32,655 nt of DNA from Bacteroidota bacterium (GTDB taxonomy: Bacteria; Bacteroidota; Rhodothermia; Rhodothermales; Bin80), in assembly GCA_028875125.1 (NCBI GenBank), contig JAPPGC010000086.1, forward strand, positions 1 through 32,655. Reading direction: 5' to 3'. Below the pieces are notes generated by a model, which was given only the letters and a program-made list of their open reading frames with translations, made no database searches and was not told where the DNA came from. The position numbers and the translations under genes are program-made. Below are positions 21,415-30,682 of the stretch, piece by piece. The stretch's first letter is position 1, and every line of letters starts with the position of its first letter.

Positions 21415-23424
21415 TCACGTACTATGATCTCCTAACGACTCCACCAGTGCCTCCCAGCGTGCATACAGATCATCCAGCTCTTTTTGGATAGATGCGTAGT
21501 TTGCACTTGCCTCCTTTGAACGCACCGGATTCGAGTAGACGTTCGGATCGGCCAGCGCTTTTTCTGCTGTACGCATTCGCGTCTCAGCTTCTGCAATCGC
21601 CGCTTCGGCTTCATCGCAGAGCCACTGTTTTTGGTGAGGGGTCAGCTCATCCGTGGCAGATTGTCCGTTCATCTGTGCCTGGCGGTAAGCCCGATTGCGG
21701 GCCTCGGCTTCGCGCCGCTTTTCCTCCTTGGTTTTGGGTCCGCCGGATCGCGTGCGGGTTTTGCGGGTTGGCCTTTTTTGAGTTGGGTGCTCTTGCCCAA
21801 TTCGACTGAGGGATCCATGGGTAAGTGCCCATCGATACTCCGAATAAGTACCCTCGTATATGCGTACCCCCTGATCTCCAATATGCCAGATTACGTTGGC
21901 AACATGGTCAAGAAAATGTCGATCGTGACTCACAACTACAAAGGTTCCGCTGTACTGTCGAAGCGCTTCAATCAACACCTTGATGGACTGGATGTCAAGA
22001 TGATTGGTCGGCTCGTCCAGAATTAGAAAGTTGGCAGGATTGACGAGTGTTCTGGCGAGTGCGAGACGGCTCTTTTCTCCCCCCGAAAGGGCCTGGACAG
22101 GCTTGAATACATCATCGCCTGTAAACAGAAACGCCCCGAGAAGTGTGCGCAAGTAAACCTCTTCGCGCCCAACGGCTTCCCGGTCGAGTGATTCAAGTAC
22201 CGTATCGGTCCCAATCAGGGAATCTGCCTGATGCTGGGCAAAGAATCGGGTATCTACGTTATGGCCTTCCTTGCGTGATCCTTCAATAGTCTCGTTTCCA
22301 AAGAGAATGCGCGCCAGGGTTGATTTACCTGCGCCGTTTTTGCCGATTAGTGCGATTTTTTGTCCACGGGTGATTTCGAGGGGTCCAGCTTTGTCAAAAA
22401 CGCACACGTCCTGCTCTTCAGTACCTGAATAGCTTTTTGAGAATTCGCTTATAGACAGGACTGTACGCCCAGACCGGTTTGGCGACGGGAACCGTATTCG
22501 AATCTGGGCATCTGGTGAGTCAGGTGGCTGTAGACGCTCAAGTTTTTCGAGATGTTTTATTCGGCTCTGGACCTGGCGCGCTTTTGATGCTTTGTACCGG
22601 AAACGTGCGATGAAGCGCTCGGCCTGGAGGATTTCGCGTTGTTGATTTTCGTAAGCGGCCTGTTCAAGGATACGCCGCTTTTCCCGCTCAACCAGGAAGT
22701 AATCATAGTTCCCGGCATATTCTACTATGCGGCCGCGATACAGGTGTGCGACAGTGTTGATCATCCTGTTGAGGAAGTACCTGTCGTGCGACACCAGAAC
22801 AACTGTGCCCGCATAATTGCTAAGGTATTGTTCCAGCCAGTCTATGCTGAGAATATCAAGGTGATTGGTGGGCTCATCAAGAAGTAACACATCTGGCTTC
22901 TGGAGCAGGATACGCGCCAGTGATACCCGCATTCGATAACCCCCGGAGAGGGTGTCTACAGGTCGTGTCAGGTCATCGGTTGCGAAGCCTAACCCTTCCA
23001 GAACCGTTTCTGCCCGTGCCTGTGCAGAATGTGCCTCCTGAATAGCCAGACGTTCGTGGATGGCTTCAAGCTTCCGCAGAATTTTTGCCTGGTCTGCGCC
23101 GGGAAGATCCAGTGCCTGGGTGAGCGACTCTTCACGATCTTGGAGCGCCTCAATAGCCTCAAAGGCGGTTAGTGTTTCCTCGATCACAGATCGCCCGGAG
23201 GTAATTTCCTGTACATCCTGAGCCAGGTAACCAACCGACCCAGCTCGGGCCACCTCGCCGTTATCGGGCTCGATGTATCCCCCTACAACACGCAGGAGAG
23301 TTGTTTTCCCTGCGCCATTGGGACCGATCAAACCGATGCGCTTGCCATCCTTAAGGGTCCATGTCAGCCCGTCAAGTATTTGGTTTCCCCCAAGTGCAAC
23401 GTCAAGTCCCTGTAGCTGAATCAA
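21415..23424 (-). CDS. ABC-F family ATPase (Uup/YdiF-like ribosome-associated)
   Basis: The 669-residue protein has two ATP-binding cassettes and no membrane domain. Cassette 1 has Walker A GPNGAGKT at residues 34-41, signature LSGGYRMRVSLARIL near 160 and Walker B LLLDEPTNHLD near 185. Cassette 2 has GKNGAGKST near 360, LSGGEKSRLALARTL near 445 and LILDEPTNHLD near 470. The linker between them is the basic ABC-F P-site tRNA-interaction region, and a charged C-terminal coiled coil (about 590-665) resembles Uup. Such proteins act on stalled or initiating ribosomes. The start is TTG: an in-frame TGA, which is the stop of the preceding gene, lies 12 bases upstream, so no earlier start exists. 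The 9-base gap suggests cotranscription with the sugar transferase gene. Confidence 0.9.
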   Translation of the reverse strand: MIQLQGLDVALGGNQILDGLTWTLKDGKRIGLIGPNGAGKTTLLRVVGGYIEPDNGEVARAGSVGYLAQDVQEITSGRSVIEETLTAFEAIEALQDREESLTQALDLPGADQAKILRKLEAIHERLAIQEAHSAQARAETVLEGLGFATDDLTRPVDTLSGGYRMRVSLARILLQKPDVLLLDEPTNHLDILSIDWLEQYLSNYAGTVVLVSHDRYFLNRMINTVAHLYRGRIVEYAGNYDYFLVEREKRRILEQAAYENQQREILQAERFIARFRYKASKARQVQSRIKHLEKLERLQPPDSPDAQIRIRFPSPNRSGRTVLSISEFSKSYSGTEEQDVCVFDKAGPLEITRGQKIALIGKNGAGKSTLARILFGNETIEGSRKEGHNVDTRFFAQHQADSLIGTDTVLESLDREAVGREEVYLRTLLGAFLFTGDDVFKPVQALSGGEKSRLALARTLVNPANFLILDEPTNHLDIQSIKVLIEALRQYSGTFVVVSHDRHFLDHVANVIWHIGDQGVRIYEGTYSEYRWALTHGSLSRIGQEHPTQKRPTRKTRTRSGGPKTKEEKRREAEARNRAYRQAQMNGQSATDELTPHQKQWLCDEAEAAIAEAETRMRTAEKALADPNVYSNPVRSKEASANYASIQKELDDLYARWEALVESLGDHST

Positions 23425-23433
23425 GGTACCGAA

Positions 23434-24831
23434 TCAGTATGCGTTACGATTAACAAATCCCTTCCAGACGGTCAAGATCATGATTTTTATATCCAGGTAC
23501 AAGGACCAGTTCTGAATATAATAGAGATCATGTTGAATACGTTTTTCCAAGGATGTATTCCCACGCCACCCGTTGACTTGCGCCCAGCCGGTGATCCCTG
23601 CCTTCATCTTGTGTCGCAGCATATAGCGCGGAATACGGTTCTTGAAATCCTCAATAAACACGGGTCGTTCCGGTCTCGGCCCGACGACGGACATATCTCC
23701 TTTCAGCACGTTGATGAACTGCGGCAGTTCATCAAGGGAGGTACGCCGGAGAATCCGACCGATATGGGTTGCCCGATTTTCACCTTTTTTGGCCCAGACC
23801 GCTCCGGACTCTTTCTCCGCAGTTACTGGCATGGAGCGAAACTTCAGCATGTTGAAACACAACCCATTGAGCCCCATGCGTTCTTGTTTGTAGAGCACGG
23901 GCCCCTTTGAAGAGAGGAGCACCAACACGGCGATTGTGAGCAGGAGCGGTGAAAGAATGATCAGCGCCAGCAGAGAAAACACAACATCAAGGCATCTTTT
24001 GACGAACCTCCGAAAGTCTATAGGTGCTTCATCAATAATGTGCAGTACAGGGAGGCCATCGACGTCGGTAATGCGGCTGTTGATGATATCATGTTGCAGC
24101 AGGTCCGGTACCAGGCAAACATGCACAAGGCGTGTGGAGAGTGAGCTAAGTAGTGTTTCGATCTTACCGACTGCGTGGAGGGGCAGGGCGATATAAACGT
24201 AATGGATTGGGTTTTCTGCCGCATCCAGTAGCGGCAGCACATCATCCACTTTCCCCAAAACGTCCGGTTCGTCGGCTTTGTGATCATCCAGGAAGCCGAT
24301 CACCTGGAATCCCATCCACGGATAAAGCTCAAAGGATTTGGCGAGTCGTCTTCCGGCAGTTCCGGCTCCGACAATAAGAACGCGCCGCAGGTGACGCCCG
24401 CGTCGCCGTGCGCTCCGTACGAAAAAATATATAGAAAGCCGCAGCGTAACCATAGAGATGGGGGTCAGTGCGGCAAAGAGTAGAATCGTCAGGCGCGAAA
24501 CGTTAAAGTCACGATAGAATGACAGGAAAGCCAGCGTGATGATCAGTGCTAGCCCGACAGATTTAGCCACACTTCGTATCAGTGTGGTCCAGCGCTGAGC
24601 GCGATTCGGCACATAGAGGCCCGAAGCCCAGAAAGTGAGCGCTGCAGAAATCAGAATCCATGGCAAGAATATCAGATATCGACTCAACGGATGCCACTCG
24701 GGAAGCGGAACAGGCCAGCTGACGAGGATTTCGAACCGGAGATAGTAGGCAACTATCCAGGCACAGCCGACGAGCAGCATATCCATGAAGAATAGCAGTT
24801 GTTGGTAGAATCGGCTCTGCTCCTGCAGCAT
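23434..24831 (-). CDS. Undecaprenyl-phosphate sugar-1-phosphate transferase (WbaP/WcaJ type)
   Basis: The 465-residue membrane enzyme transfers a hexose-1-phosphate from a nucleotide sugar to undecaprenyl phosphate, the first step of exopolysaccharide or O-antigen repeat-unit assembly. Four N-terminal membrane segments (to about residue 125) lead to a Rossmann-like CoA-binding-type domain (VLIVGAGTAGRRLAKSFELY) and then the catalytic domain. The latter has a re-entrant helix (CLDVVFSLLALIILSPLLL), KQERMGLNG, MLKFRSM, SLDELPQFINVLKGDMSVVG from 365, GPRPERP, and GITGWAQVNGWRG, ending with DLYYIQNWSLYLDIKI. The Asp-Glu catalytic pair of DELPQ is intact. A degenerate relative of this domain is fused to the glycosyltransferase at 28225-30276, so the two may serve one glycan pathway. 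Confidence 0.92.
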   Translation of the reverse strand: MLQEQSRFYQQLLFFMDMLLVGCAWIVAYYLRFEILVSWPVPLPEWHPLSRYLIFLPWILISAALTFWASGLYVPNRAQRWTTLIRSVAKSVGLALIITLAFLSFYRDFNVSRLTILLFAALTPISMVTLRLSIYFFVRSARRRGRHLRRVLIVGAGTAGRRLAKSFELYPWMGFQVIGFLDDHKADEPDVLGKVDDVLPLLDAAENPIHYVYIALPLHAVGKIETLLSSLSTRLVHVCLVPDLLQHDIINSRITDVDGLPVLHIIDEAPIDFRRFVKRCLDVVFSLLALIILSPLLLTIAVLVLLSSKGPVLYKQERMGLNGLCFNMLKFRSMPVTAEKESGAVWAKKGENRATHIGRILRRTSLDELPQFINVLKGDMSVVGPRPERPVFIEDFKNRIPRYMLRHKMKAGITGWAQVNGWRGNTSLEKRIQHDLYYIQNWSLYLDIKIMILTVWKGFVNRNAY

Positions 24832-24881
24832 GGTGATTACCTATATCCAGAATGGTTGTACCTGATGAGGGGAAACAGGGT

Positions 24882-26135
24882 TTATTCCGATGGCTTAAGA
24901 AGCTGCATCGCGGTGTGCAGCAGCACATTTGCCCCTTCAACGCAGGCCTCCCACGGTGTGTACTCACGGAACGAGTGACTGAATCCGCCTGCCGATGGAA
25001 CGAAAATCAAGCCGGCTGGGCAGAGGGTTGCCATTGACTGGGCATCATGTCCGGCCAGTGAGGGCAGGCGCCGGCTGGACAATCCGAGCAGGTCGACAGA
25101 TGATTCAAAGTGCTCCACAATAGTGGGCGCCATTTTACGTTCAGCAACGGATTCAAGGTGCTGGAAATCAACCTTCAGTCCAAACTTTGCAGATGTGTTC
25201 AGGGAGGTTTCCCGCAGGGCCTGTTCCAGCGCACCTGCGCGAGTAGGATCCTCGCTGCGCAGCTCCATGAATACGGTCACTCGATTCGCTACAATGTTGA
25301 AGGCACCTGGTGAAAAGTCCATACGCCCCACTGTGGCAACACAATCGGGGTAATTGTCCATCACTGTTTTCTGGACCATGAGGCAGAACTCGGCTGCCCC
25401 GAGCGCTGCGTCGCGGCGTTTGTTCATGGGCGTCGTACCAGCATGATTGCTTTGCCCCAGGAACGTAATCAGGAACATGTGAATGCCGACCATGCCGGTC
25501 ACTACACCGATATCGGTCTCGCTACGCTCCAGACGTGTTCCTTGCTCTATATGCAATTCCAGGTAAGCTTGCAGGCTATCCGCCGGTCGGGCAGCATCTA
25601 ATAGGCCGCTGATTGACAGTCCGGCCCTCTCTAATGCTTGTTGAAAAGCTTCTGGATCTCCCCTTGGGTTGGTCAAATCCTTCTGGGTCAGTTGTCCTGA
25701 CATGGCGCGGCTTCCAAGAAGTGAAACCCATGTTCCCTCCTCGTCCGTGAAATCGATGACCTCGACGGGCATTTCTGAATCTGCTCCATTATCACGCATG
25801 ACCTGCAATACTTCAAATGCTGCTGCGACGCCCAGTGCACCATCAAATCGTCCGCCATTCGCAACGGAGTCAAGATGGGAGCCCAACAACAGCACAGGTT
25901 TTCCGGTCTCGGGCAGAGTATGACACGCAGAAAGGTTGCCTGCAGTGTCTTCACGGACCGAAAAGCCCCGCTCCTGGATCATATTGCGGAACGTTGCCCG
26001 TGCAGCCAAATGTGCCTCACTCAATGCGGGTCTGTTCAGGCCGCCCTCCGGCGTCGCACCATCCCGTGTAAGCCGTGAGAAATCCTCCAGAAATCGCTTC
26101 TCGTTGATGCGTATGGTTTCTCTCGAGGTTGTCAT
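24882..26135 (-). CDS. M20-family Zn-dependent amidohydrolase (allantoate/N-carbamoyl-amino-acid hydrolase type)
   Basis: The 417-residue enzyme belongs to the M20 group that hydrolyses carbamoyl or ureido amides (allantoate amidohydrolase, beta-ureidopropionase, N-carbamoyl-L-amino acid hydrolase). The dinuclear metal ligands are all visible: H87 in GSHLDSV, D98 in GGRFDGALG, E132/E133 in DFTDEEG, H195 in LELHIEQG and H387 in GGFSHSFREYTP. The dimerisation lid lies between about residues 210 and 330 (GQSNHAGTTPMNKRRDA). The usual TNEEG is TDEEG here. No purine- or pyrimidine-degradation neighbours help choose the substrate. It stands 50 bases ahead of the sugar transferase gene on the same strand. 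Confidence 0.88.
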   Translation of the reverse strand: MTTSRETIRINEKRFLEDFSRLTRDGATPEGGLNRPALSEAHLAARATFRNMIQERGFSVREDTAGNLSACHTLPETGKPVLLLGSHLDSVANGGRFDGALGVAAAFEVLQVMRDNGADSEMPVEVIDFTDEEGTWVSLLGSRAMSGQLTQKDLTNPRGDPEAFQQALERAGLSISGLLDAARPADSLQAYLELHIEQGTRLERSETDIGVVTGMVGIHMFLITFLGQSNHAGTTPMNKRRDAALGAAEFCLMVQKTVMDNYPDCVATVGRMDFSPGAFNIVANRVTVFMELRSEDPTRAGALEQALRETSLNTSAKFGLKVDFQHLESVAERKMAPTIVEHFESSVDLLGLSSRRLPSLAGHDAQSMATLCPAGLIFVPSAGGFSHSFREYTPWEACVEGANVLLHTAMQLLKPSE

Positions 26136-26284
26136 TACTGTAACTGTTCACGGTGCGAAGATCCTGTCTCAGGCCGAAAGCATACACTATGTAGAATGCG
26201 TGCTGTACCGGCCCTCGTAAGAGTGACGCAGTGGTTTACGCGTCTATAGCCATATGTTCAGCAATGATTAGGCTGTTCTCCTGT

Positions 26285-27175
26285 CTAGGACACATTGAGC
26301 GCTATGTCTATCGCACGAACTGAGTGTGTGAGTGCACCGCAGGAGAGATAGTCTACGCCCGTTGTTGCAATGATGGGAGCTGTTTTCAGTGTAATGCCTC
26401 CTGTTGCCTCGGTTTTTATTCGGCCGTCAATATAGTCTACGGCCTGTTTTAACCGTGAGCAGTCTATTGTGCCATCGCTTTTGTGTACTGTCATATTATC
26501 TAGCAGAAGTACATCAATCAGTTCGGCAACTGTGATGGCCTCCTCAACCTCTGCCATTGTACGGGCTTCCACGTCAATCAGGCAATGGGGTAGTTTCTCT
26601 GCGGCGCAGCGCACAGATGCTGCAAGGCCTCCAACGGCCTCAATGTGGTTGTCTTTGATCATTACTAGGTCGTATAGGCCTATGCGATGATTAACTCCTC
26701 CACCCAGCATAACCGCCCATTTGTCCAGCAGTCGTAACCCAGGGGCTGTTTTGCGCGTGTCACGAACAAGCGGCTTGCTTCCCGGGATGCTTTCTATCAT
26801 GGATGCGGTTGCGGTGGCAATCCCACTCATTCGCTGCAAGAGGTTCAGGGCTAGACGCTCAGCCGTAAGTATAGACCGTAGGGGACCTGCGACCGTACCG
26901 ATTACCGACTCTTCCCATACGTGGTTACCATCTTCGAGAACCCAGTTACACTTCACCGTTGGATCAACCAGATTGAACGTGTACTGGGTTGCCACCAGGC
27001 CGGCAACCACGGCGTTCTCTCGCATGACCAGAATTCCCCTGCCTTGGTGATGTTCTGGTATTAGTGCGTTTGAGGTGATATCACCTTCGCCGACATCTTC
27101 CGCCAAAGCATTCTGGAGAATGCATGTCAGGCTTTTTGGCGACAAATAGCCAGGGAGTGGTTCGCGGGCAGGCAT
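26285..27175 (-). CDS. nadC: Nicotinate-nucleotide pyrophosphorylase (quinolinate phosphoribosyltransferase)
   Basis: The enzyme converts quinolinate and PRPP to nicotinate mononucleotide, CO2 and PPi in de novo NAD synthesis. The 296-residue product shows the N-terminal segment ALAEDVGEGDITSNALIP and the active-site stretches RDTRKTAPGLRLLDKWAV, LGGGVNHRIGLYDLVMIKDN and LLLDNM. EATGGIT corresponds to the usual EASGGI, and VEARTMAEVEEAI to the more common VEVET form. The ATG at 27175, seven bases after the accA stop, is chosen over the TTG at 27199, which would overlap accA. No nadA or nadB is nearby, although a PnuC-type transporter lies 7 kb away. Confidence 0.93.
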   Translation of the reverse strand: MPAREPLPGYLSPKSLTCILQNALAEDVGEGDITSNALIPEHHQGRGILVMRENAVVAGLVATQYTFNLVDPTVKCNWVLEDGNHVWEESVIGTVAGPLRSILTAERLALNLLQRMSGIATATASMIESIPGSKPLVRDTRKTAPGLRLLDKWAVMLGGGVNHRIGLYDLVMIKDNHIEAVGGLAASVRCAAEKLPHCLIDVEARTMAEVEEAITVAELIDVLLLDNMTVHKSDGTIDCSRLKQAVDYIDGRIKTEATGGITLKTAPIIATTGVDYLSCGALTHSVRAIDIALNVS

Positions 27176-27182
27176 GAAGGCA

Positions 27183-28175
27183 CTATGTCGCCACGTCAAA
27201 CTTGCCCATCTGGTCGAACCGCTTTAGGCGTTGATTCAGCAGGTCTTCCGTGGACAATTCATTCAGTTCCTGCAGTGCCTCGCAAATGGCCTGGCCAACA
27301 TACTTGTACGTCGTTTCCGGATCGGAATGTGCACCGCCCAGAGGTTCTTTCACAATTTGATCAACAATACCTACATCAACGAGATCAGGTGCGGTGAGCT
27401 TTAAAGCACGCGCGGCCTCTTCCTTATAGTCCCACGATCTCCATAATATGGCTGAGCAGCTTTCCGGGGAGATCACCGAGTACCAGGCGTTTTCCAGCAT
27501 AAGCATACGATCACCAACTCCGATGCCCAGTGCGCCACCTGAAGCTCCTTCTCCGATAACGACGATGACAATCGGGACTTCAAGGCGTGCCATGACAAAC
27601 AGATTGCGGGCAATCGCTTCTGCCTGTCCACGCTCTTCTGCATCCATACCAGGATAGGCGCCCGGGGTATCCAACAGGCAGACAATCGGTTTGCCAAACT
27701 TTTCTGCAAGTTGCATATGTCGCCGTGCTTTCCGGTATCCCTCTGGATTGGGCATACCGAATCGGCGAAAGCGGCGTGCTTTGGTGTCACGCCCCTTTTG
27801 ATGTCCGACTACAAGTATGGTGTGATCCTGGTAGTCGAATTGCTCGCCGCGCAGCGTAGCAAAGCCGCTAACAATTGCCGGATCGTCCCCAAAGCATCGG
27901 TCTCCGTGCAATTCCATGAACCCCTCAGTGAGCGCCGAGATGTAATCTTTGGTGTAGGGTCTCAGGGGATGTCTGGCAATCTGAACACGTTGCCAGCGGG
28001 TCAGGTTGCCGTAGACGGAAGCGCGCAGCTCCTGGATACGCGTTGCGAGAGCGTCAATTTCGTCAGAGAGATCAGCCTCGCTCGTTTCGATGGCCCGCAT
28101 TTCGTCAAGCTTTTGCTCAAGCTCAACGATGGGTTTCTCGAAGTCCAGCAGAAACTTATTGGATTTATTAGGCAT
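27183..28175 (-). CDS. accA: Acetyl-CoA carboxylase carboxyltransferase subunit alpha
   Basis: This 330-residue subunit transfers the carboxyl group from carboxybiotin to acetyl-CoA, the first step of fatty-acid synthesis, together with AccD. Landmarks are a coiled N-terminal helix, [40 protein letters not shown], the glycine-rich crotonase-fold core ([18 protein letters not shown], with [20 protein letters not shown]) and [20 protein letters not shown]. Length and motifs are standard. The ATG at 28175 gives the usual N-terminus; a TTG further upstream would add twelve non-homologous residues. accD is not in the window. nadC follows at once, probably in the same transcript. Confidence 0.95.
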   Translation of the reverse strand: MPNKSNKFLLDFEKPIVELEQKLDEMRAIETSEADLSDEIDALATRIQELRASVYGNLTRWQRVQIARHPLRPYTKDYISALTEGFMELHGDRCFGDDPAIVSGFATLRGEQFDYQDHTILVVGHQKGRDTKARRFRRFGMPNPEGYRKARRHMQLAEKFGKPIVCLLDTPGAYPGMDAEERGQAEAIARNLFVMARLEVPIVIVVIGEGASGGALGIGVGDRMLMLENAWYSVISPESCSAILWRSWDYKEEAARALKLTAPDLVDVGIVDQIVKEPLGGAHSDPETTYKYVGQAICEALQELNELSTEDLLNQRLKRFDQMGKFDVAT

Positions 28176-28224
28176 CCTTGGCTCTGGAGTGGTCGGAATC
28201 AACAAGTACAAGGGGCGACTGTTC

Positions 28225-30276
28225 CTAAGCCGGTGCCCGCAGGGCGCGTATGGCTATGAACCAATCCAGTACGGCGGACTGATTCCGTACATAGTACCAG
28301 TATGCCTGTTCAGTTTCCTCAGTCGGGCGTCTGATATTTGGTCCGAGCATTTCGCTTACTGCAAATACCCCGGGTTGCAACTGCCATTCGGCAGGAGGGA
28401 TAAACCCGCTTCCCTCATGGAATCCGATTAGGGGGCGCTGTCCTCGCAGAACCGCACGCCACTGCCTGGTTCGTTCGCTCCTTCGCATCCACCGGGAGCG
28501 CGGGCCGGCCATCCTGGCAGCCAGCCAAACAACCGGATGAATGATTGCTCCAGCCAAAGCAGCCATGATGTCAGACACCCGGCGCGCAGCACGTGAGCGC
28601 AAGGCTCCGATCACTTCTTCGGCCTCAAGCAGGGGTGGTTTACCCAGTTTTTCAATGGACGTTTTGCCGATCATGTGGTCCTGCCCGGCATCAACGATAT
28701 GCGTTTGCACGGGTAGTCCGGCAAGCTGCTGCATTAGTGCAAATATTTTCTTGTTCGTCAGACTCGCGGACGCAAAAATTATGGACTCAATATTATGTAC
28801 GCGTACAATGTCACGCAACTGATCGTAATCACCAAAATGGGGCAGCGTGGATGACACGTTGGGTGTACCGTTTTGTGTTGCAATCCCGACTAGCGTGTAC
28901 TGTGGCATCTGTTGTACAGCTTGAAGGTCAGCATCGGAAAGGTTGCCTGCGATGAGCGTTCGGCGGTGCAGGCGCTGGCGGGTTCTGGGTATCAGGCGAA
29001 CCGCAGACAGTATCAGCATGCAGGCTGGCAGACAGGCGATCACAACCGCACGGGAGAATGCTATCTGTTTTACAAAGAATGATAGTGCAGCCAGCGCGGT
29101 GACTGCGGTTACCAGTCCCAAGAATACAAGTCCCAGATATGGCTTGCGTGCCCGGTACCCGCCCGAAGCAGCGATCACACCAGTAGTAATCAGGGCGAAC
29201 AGCGGGGACAGGCCCCAATAGAAGAGTGACATGAATTGCGTTCCGGTCTGGACGGACCGAAACAACCCCAACGCAGCTACCACCCCAACGCATAACACCC
29301 AGTCGCGCACAGCTGTATGGCGCAGCGTGTTTCCGAGCGCCGTTATCAGCCCACGTACAACGACGGCTAGATGTAATACCCATAGGAAGGCTTTAGGATA
29401 ATCCTCGCTCAAATGCTTTCTGGCAAAGCGAGCCATCGCGCCGTGGAAGAGGCGTACATACCTGAGATCACCTTTTTTTGTACTCTCACCTTTGTAGTGA
29501 ATGATCTGGGTTTCCGGTGTGTAATAAATCGCCCAGCCAGCTTTCTGGATCCGGTAACACAGATCCAGGTCTTCGCCGTACATGAAGAATTTCTCATCAA
29601 ACAGTCCGGCGCCTCCTGGGCCGGTCTCGTTATTGGCCGGTCCCGTAAGTGCAGTGCTTCGCACAAACATGCAAGAACCGCTTAACGCGTCAACTTTTGC
29701 CACTTCATTTTCAGGCAGGAATGTAAGGTTATAGCGACCAAAAGTCTTGCTCCGCGGAAATATTCGACTGAGTCCGATCATGCGGTAGAACGCAATTTCG
29801 GGGGTAGGGAATGATCGGCGACTCTCTAGGGCAAAGGTCCCGTCGGGGTTAAGGATACGGCATCCCATAGCCCCGGCATCTGGATGGGTATCCATAAATT
29901 TCGTAAGCACGCCTATCGTGTCTTCCTCAACAATTGTGTCCGGGTTCAGGATGAACAGATATTTCCCGCCTGCTATGCGTATCCCCTGATTGTTAGCGGC
30001 AGAAAACCCTACGTTCGAGCGGTTGGCAATGATCACGACTTCTGGAAACTCCTCACGCAACATACCGACTGATCCATCTACCGAGTTATTGTCAATCACA
30101 ATTATTTCGGCAGGAATGCCGGCCAATGATCGTTTGACGCTACGGAGGGCCTGGCGAAGGAGGTCCCTCACGTTATAATTAACGATGATCACCGATACCT
30201 TCAGAGGTTTGCTGGACGCGCCAGTGCCTGCTGCCGGTGAAAATGGCTGGTTACCGGTCATACCTCGAGAACCCAT
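28225..30276 (-). CDS. Glycosyltransferase family 2 fused to a Rossmann domain and degenerate sugar-phosphate transferase
   Basis: The 683-residue protein starts with a rhamnosyltransferase-like GT2 domain ([40 protein letters not shown] and the metal-binding NPDT), reaching to about residue 300. Several membrane segments follow (about 300-430). Residues 438-545 form a Rossmann domain ([14 protein letters not shown], ending near GKPPLLE) like that preceding the catalytic part of WbaP-type enzymes. Residues 563-683 track the catalytic domain in outline: [20 protein letters not shown] for the re-entrant helix, [12 protein letters not shown] for the VLKGDMSLVGPRP block, and [20 protein letters not shown] for the C-terminal helix. 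The KFRSM and DELPQ catalytic motifs are missing. It is therefore an active-looking glycosyltransferase with a pseudoenzyme tail, probably acting on lipid-linked surface glycans. Confidence 0.85.
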   Translation of the reverse strand: MGSRGMTGNQPFSPAAGTGASSKPLKVSVIIVNYNVRDLLRQALRSVKRSLAGIPAEIIVIDNNSVDGSVGMLREEFPEVVIIANRSNVGFSAANNQGIRIAGGKYLFILNPDTIVEEDTIGVLTKFMDTHPDAGAMGCRILNPDGTFALESRRSFPTPEIAFYRMIGLSRIFPRSKTFGRYNLTFLPENEVAKVDALSGSCMFVRSTALTGPANNETGPGGAGLFDEKFFMYGEDLDLCYRIQKAGWAIYYTPETQIIHYKGESTKKGDLRYVRLFHGAMARFARKHLSEDYPKAFLWVLHLAVVVRGLITALGNTLRHTAVRDWVLCVGVVAALGLFRSVQTGTQFMSLFYWGLSPLFALITTGVIAASGGYRARKPYLGLVFLGLVTAVTALAALSFFVKQIAFSRAVVIACLPACMLILSAVRLIPRTRQRLHRRTLIAGNLSDADLQAVQQMPQYTLVGIATQNGTPNVSSTLPHFGDYDQLRDIVRVHNIESIIFASASLTNKKIFALMQQLAGLPVQTHIVDAGQDHMIGKTSIEKLGKPPLLEAEEVIGALRSRAARRVSDIMAALAGAIIHPVVWLAARMAGPRSRWMRRSERTRQWRAVLRGQRPLIGFHEGSGFIPPAEWQLQPGVFAVSEMLGPNIRRPTEETEQAYWYYVRNQSAVLDWFIAIRALRAPA

Positions 30277-30682
30277 TCAACACAATTTTGCTCCATGAGC
30301 AACAGTTCAATGCCGCGTTGTTTCCGTATATCCTGTTGATCGTGTACAGTGCGTCGGTTGTTCGGTCCGTTCGGACAATAAGGAGCAGTATGGAGGGCAA
30401 AGCACGAAGCCGCAGATACAAGTATTGATTATCAATGTCCGTTTTGCAGTGAGCGGCAAACCGCACCGATTCACTACCCAATGTGATCGGCCATAGGGTT
30501 TCGATTGATATGGGTATTACCCGATTCATTAAAACCCTGCGCAATTATCTGCTGTGATGGCGGGTAATTGCGCACGGAACAGAATTTGCTCTTGGAATCC
30601 CGTAATCTGTTGCGCCGTAGGGAATCGCACCGCAACCAGTCTCTTGAATGGATTGCGTTAACATACAATTGAAACAACAGAC
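30277..30682. other. Intergenic region between divergent genes
   Basis: This 406-bp spacer separates the GT2 fusion gene (leftward) from the propeller lipoprotein gene (rightward) and must hold both promoters. I see no credible gene. The one clear structure is the 37-base hairpin at 30538-30574. Confidence 0.45.
30538..30574. repeat. Strong 12-bp inverted repeat (TGCGCAATTATC...GGTAATTGCGCA)
   Basis: Arms of 12 bases pair fully apart from one G-U, with a 13-base loop. No T-run follows on either side, so it is not a standard terminator. It lies about 110 bases before the lipoprotein gene and may be an operator, an RNA hairpin in a leader, or one member of a dispersed repeat family. Confidence 0.6.

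Noticed and set aside
27176-27199. Upstream TTG start for nadC
   Set aside because: It would overlap accA by 17 bases and add residues not typical of the family; the ATG at 27175 fits better.
30251-30677. Minus-strand open frames of 97 and 67 codons in the divergent spacer
   Set aside because: No motif, no ribosome site, non-ATG start in the first, and one arm of the hairpin falls within them.
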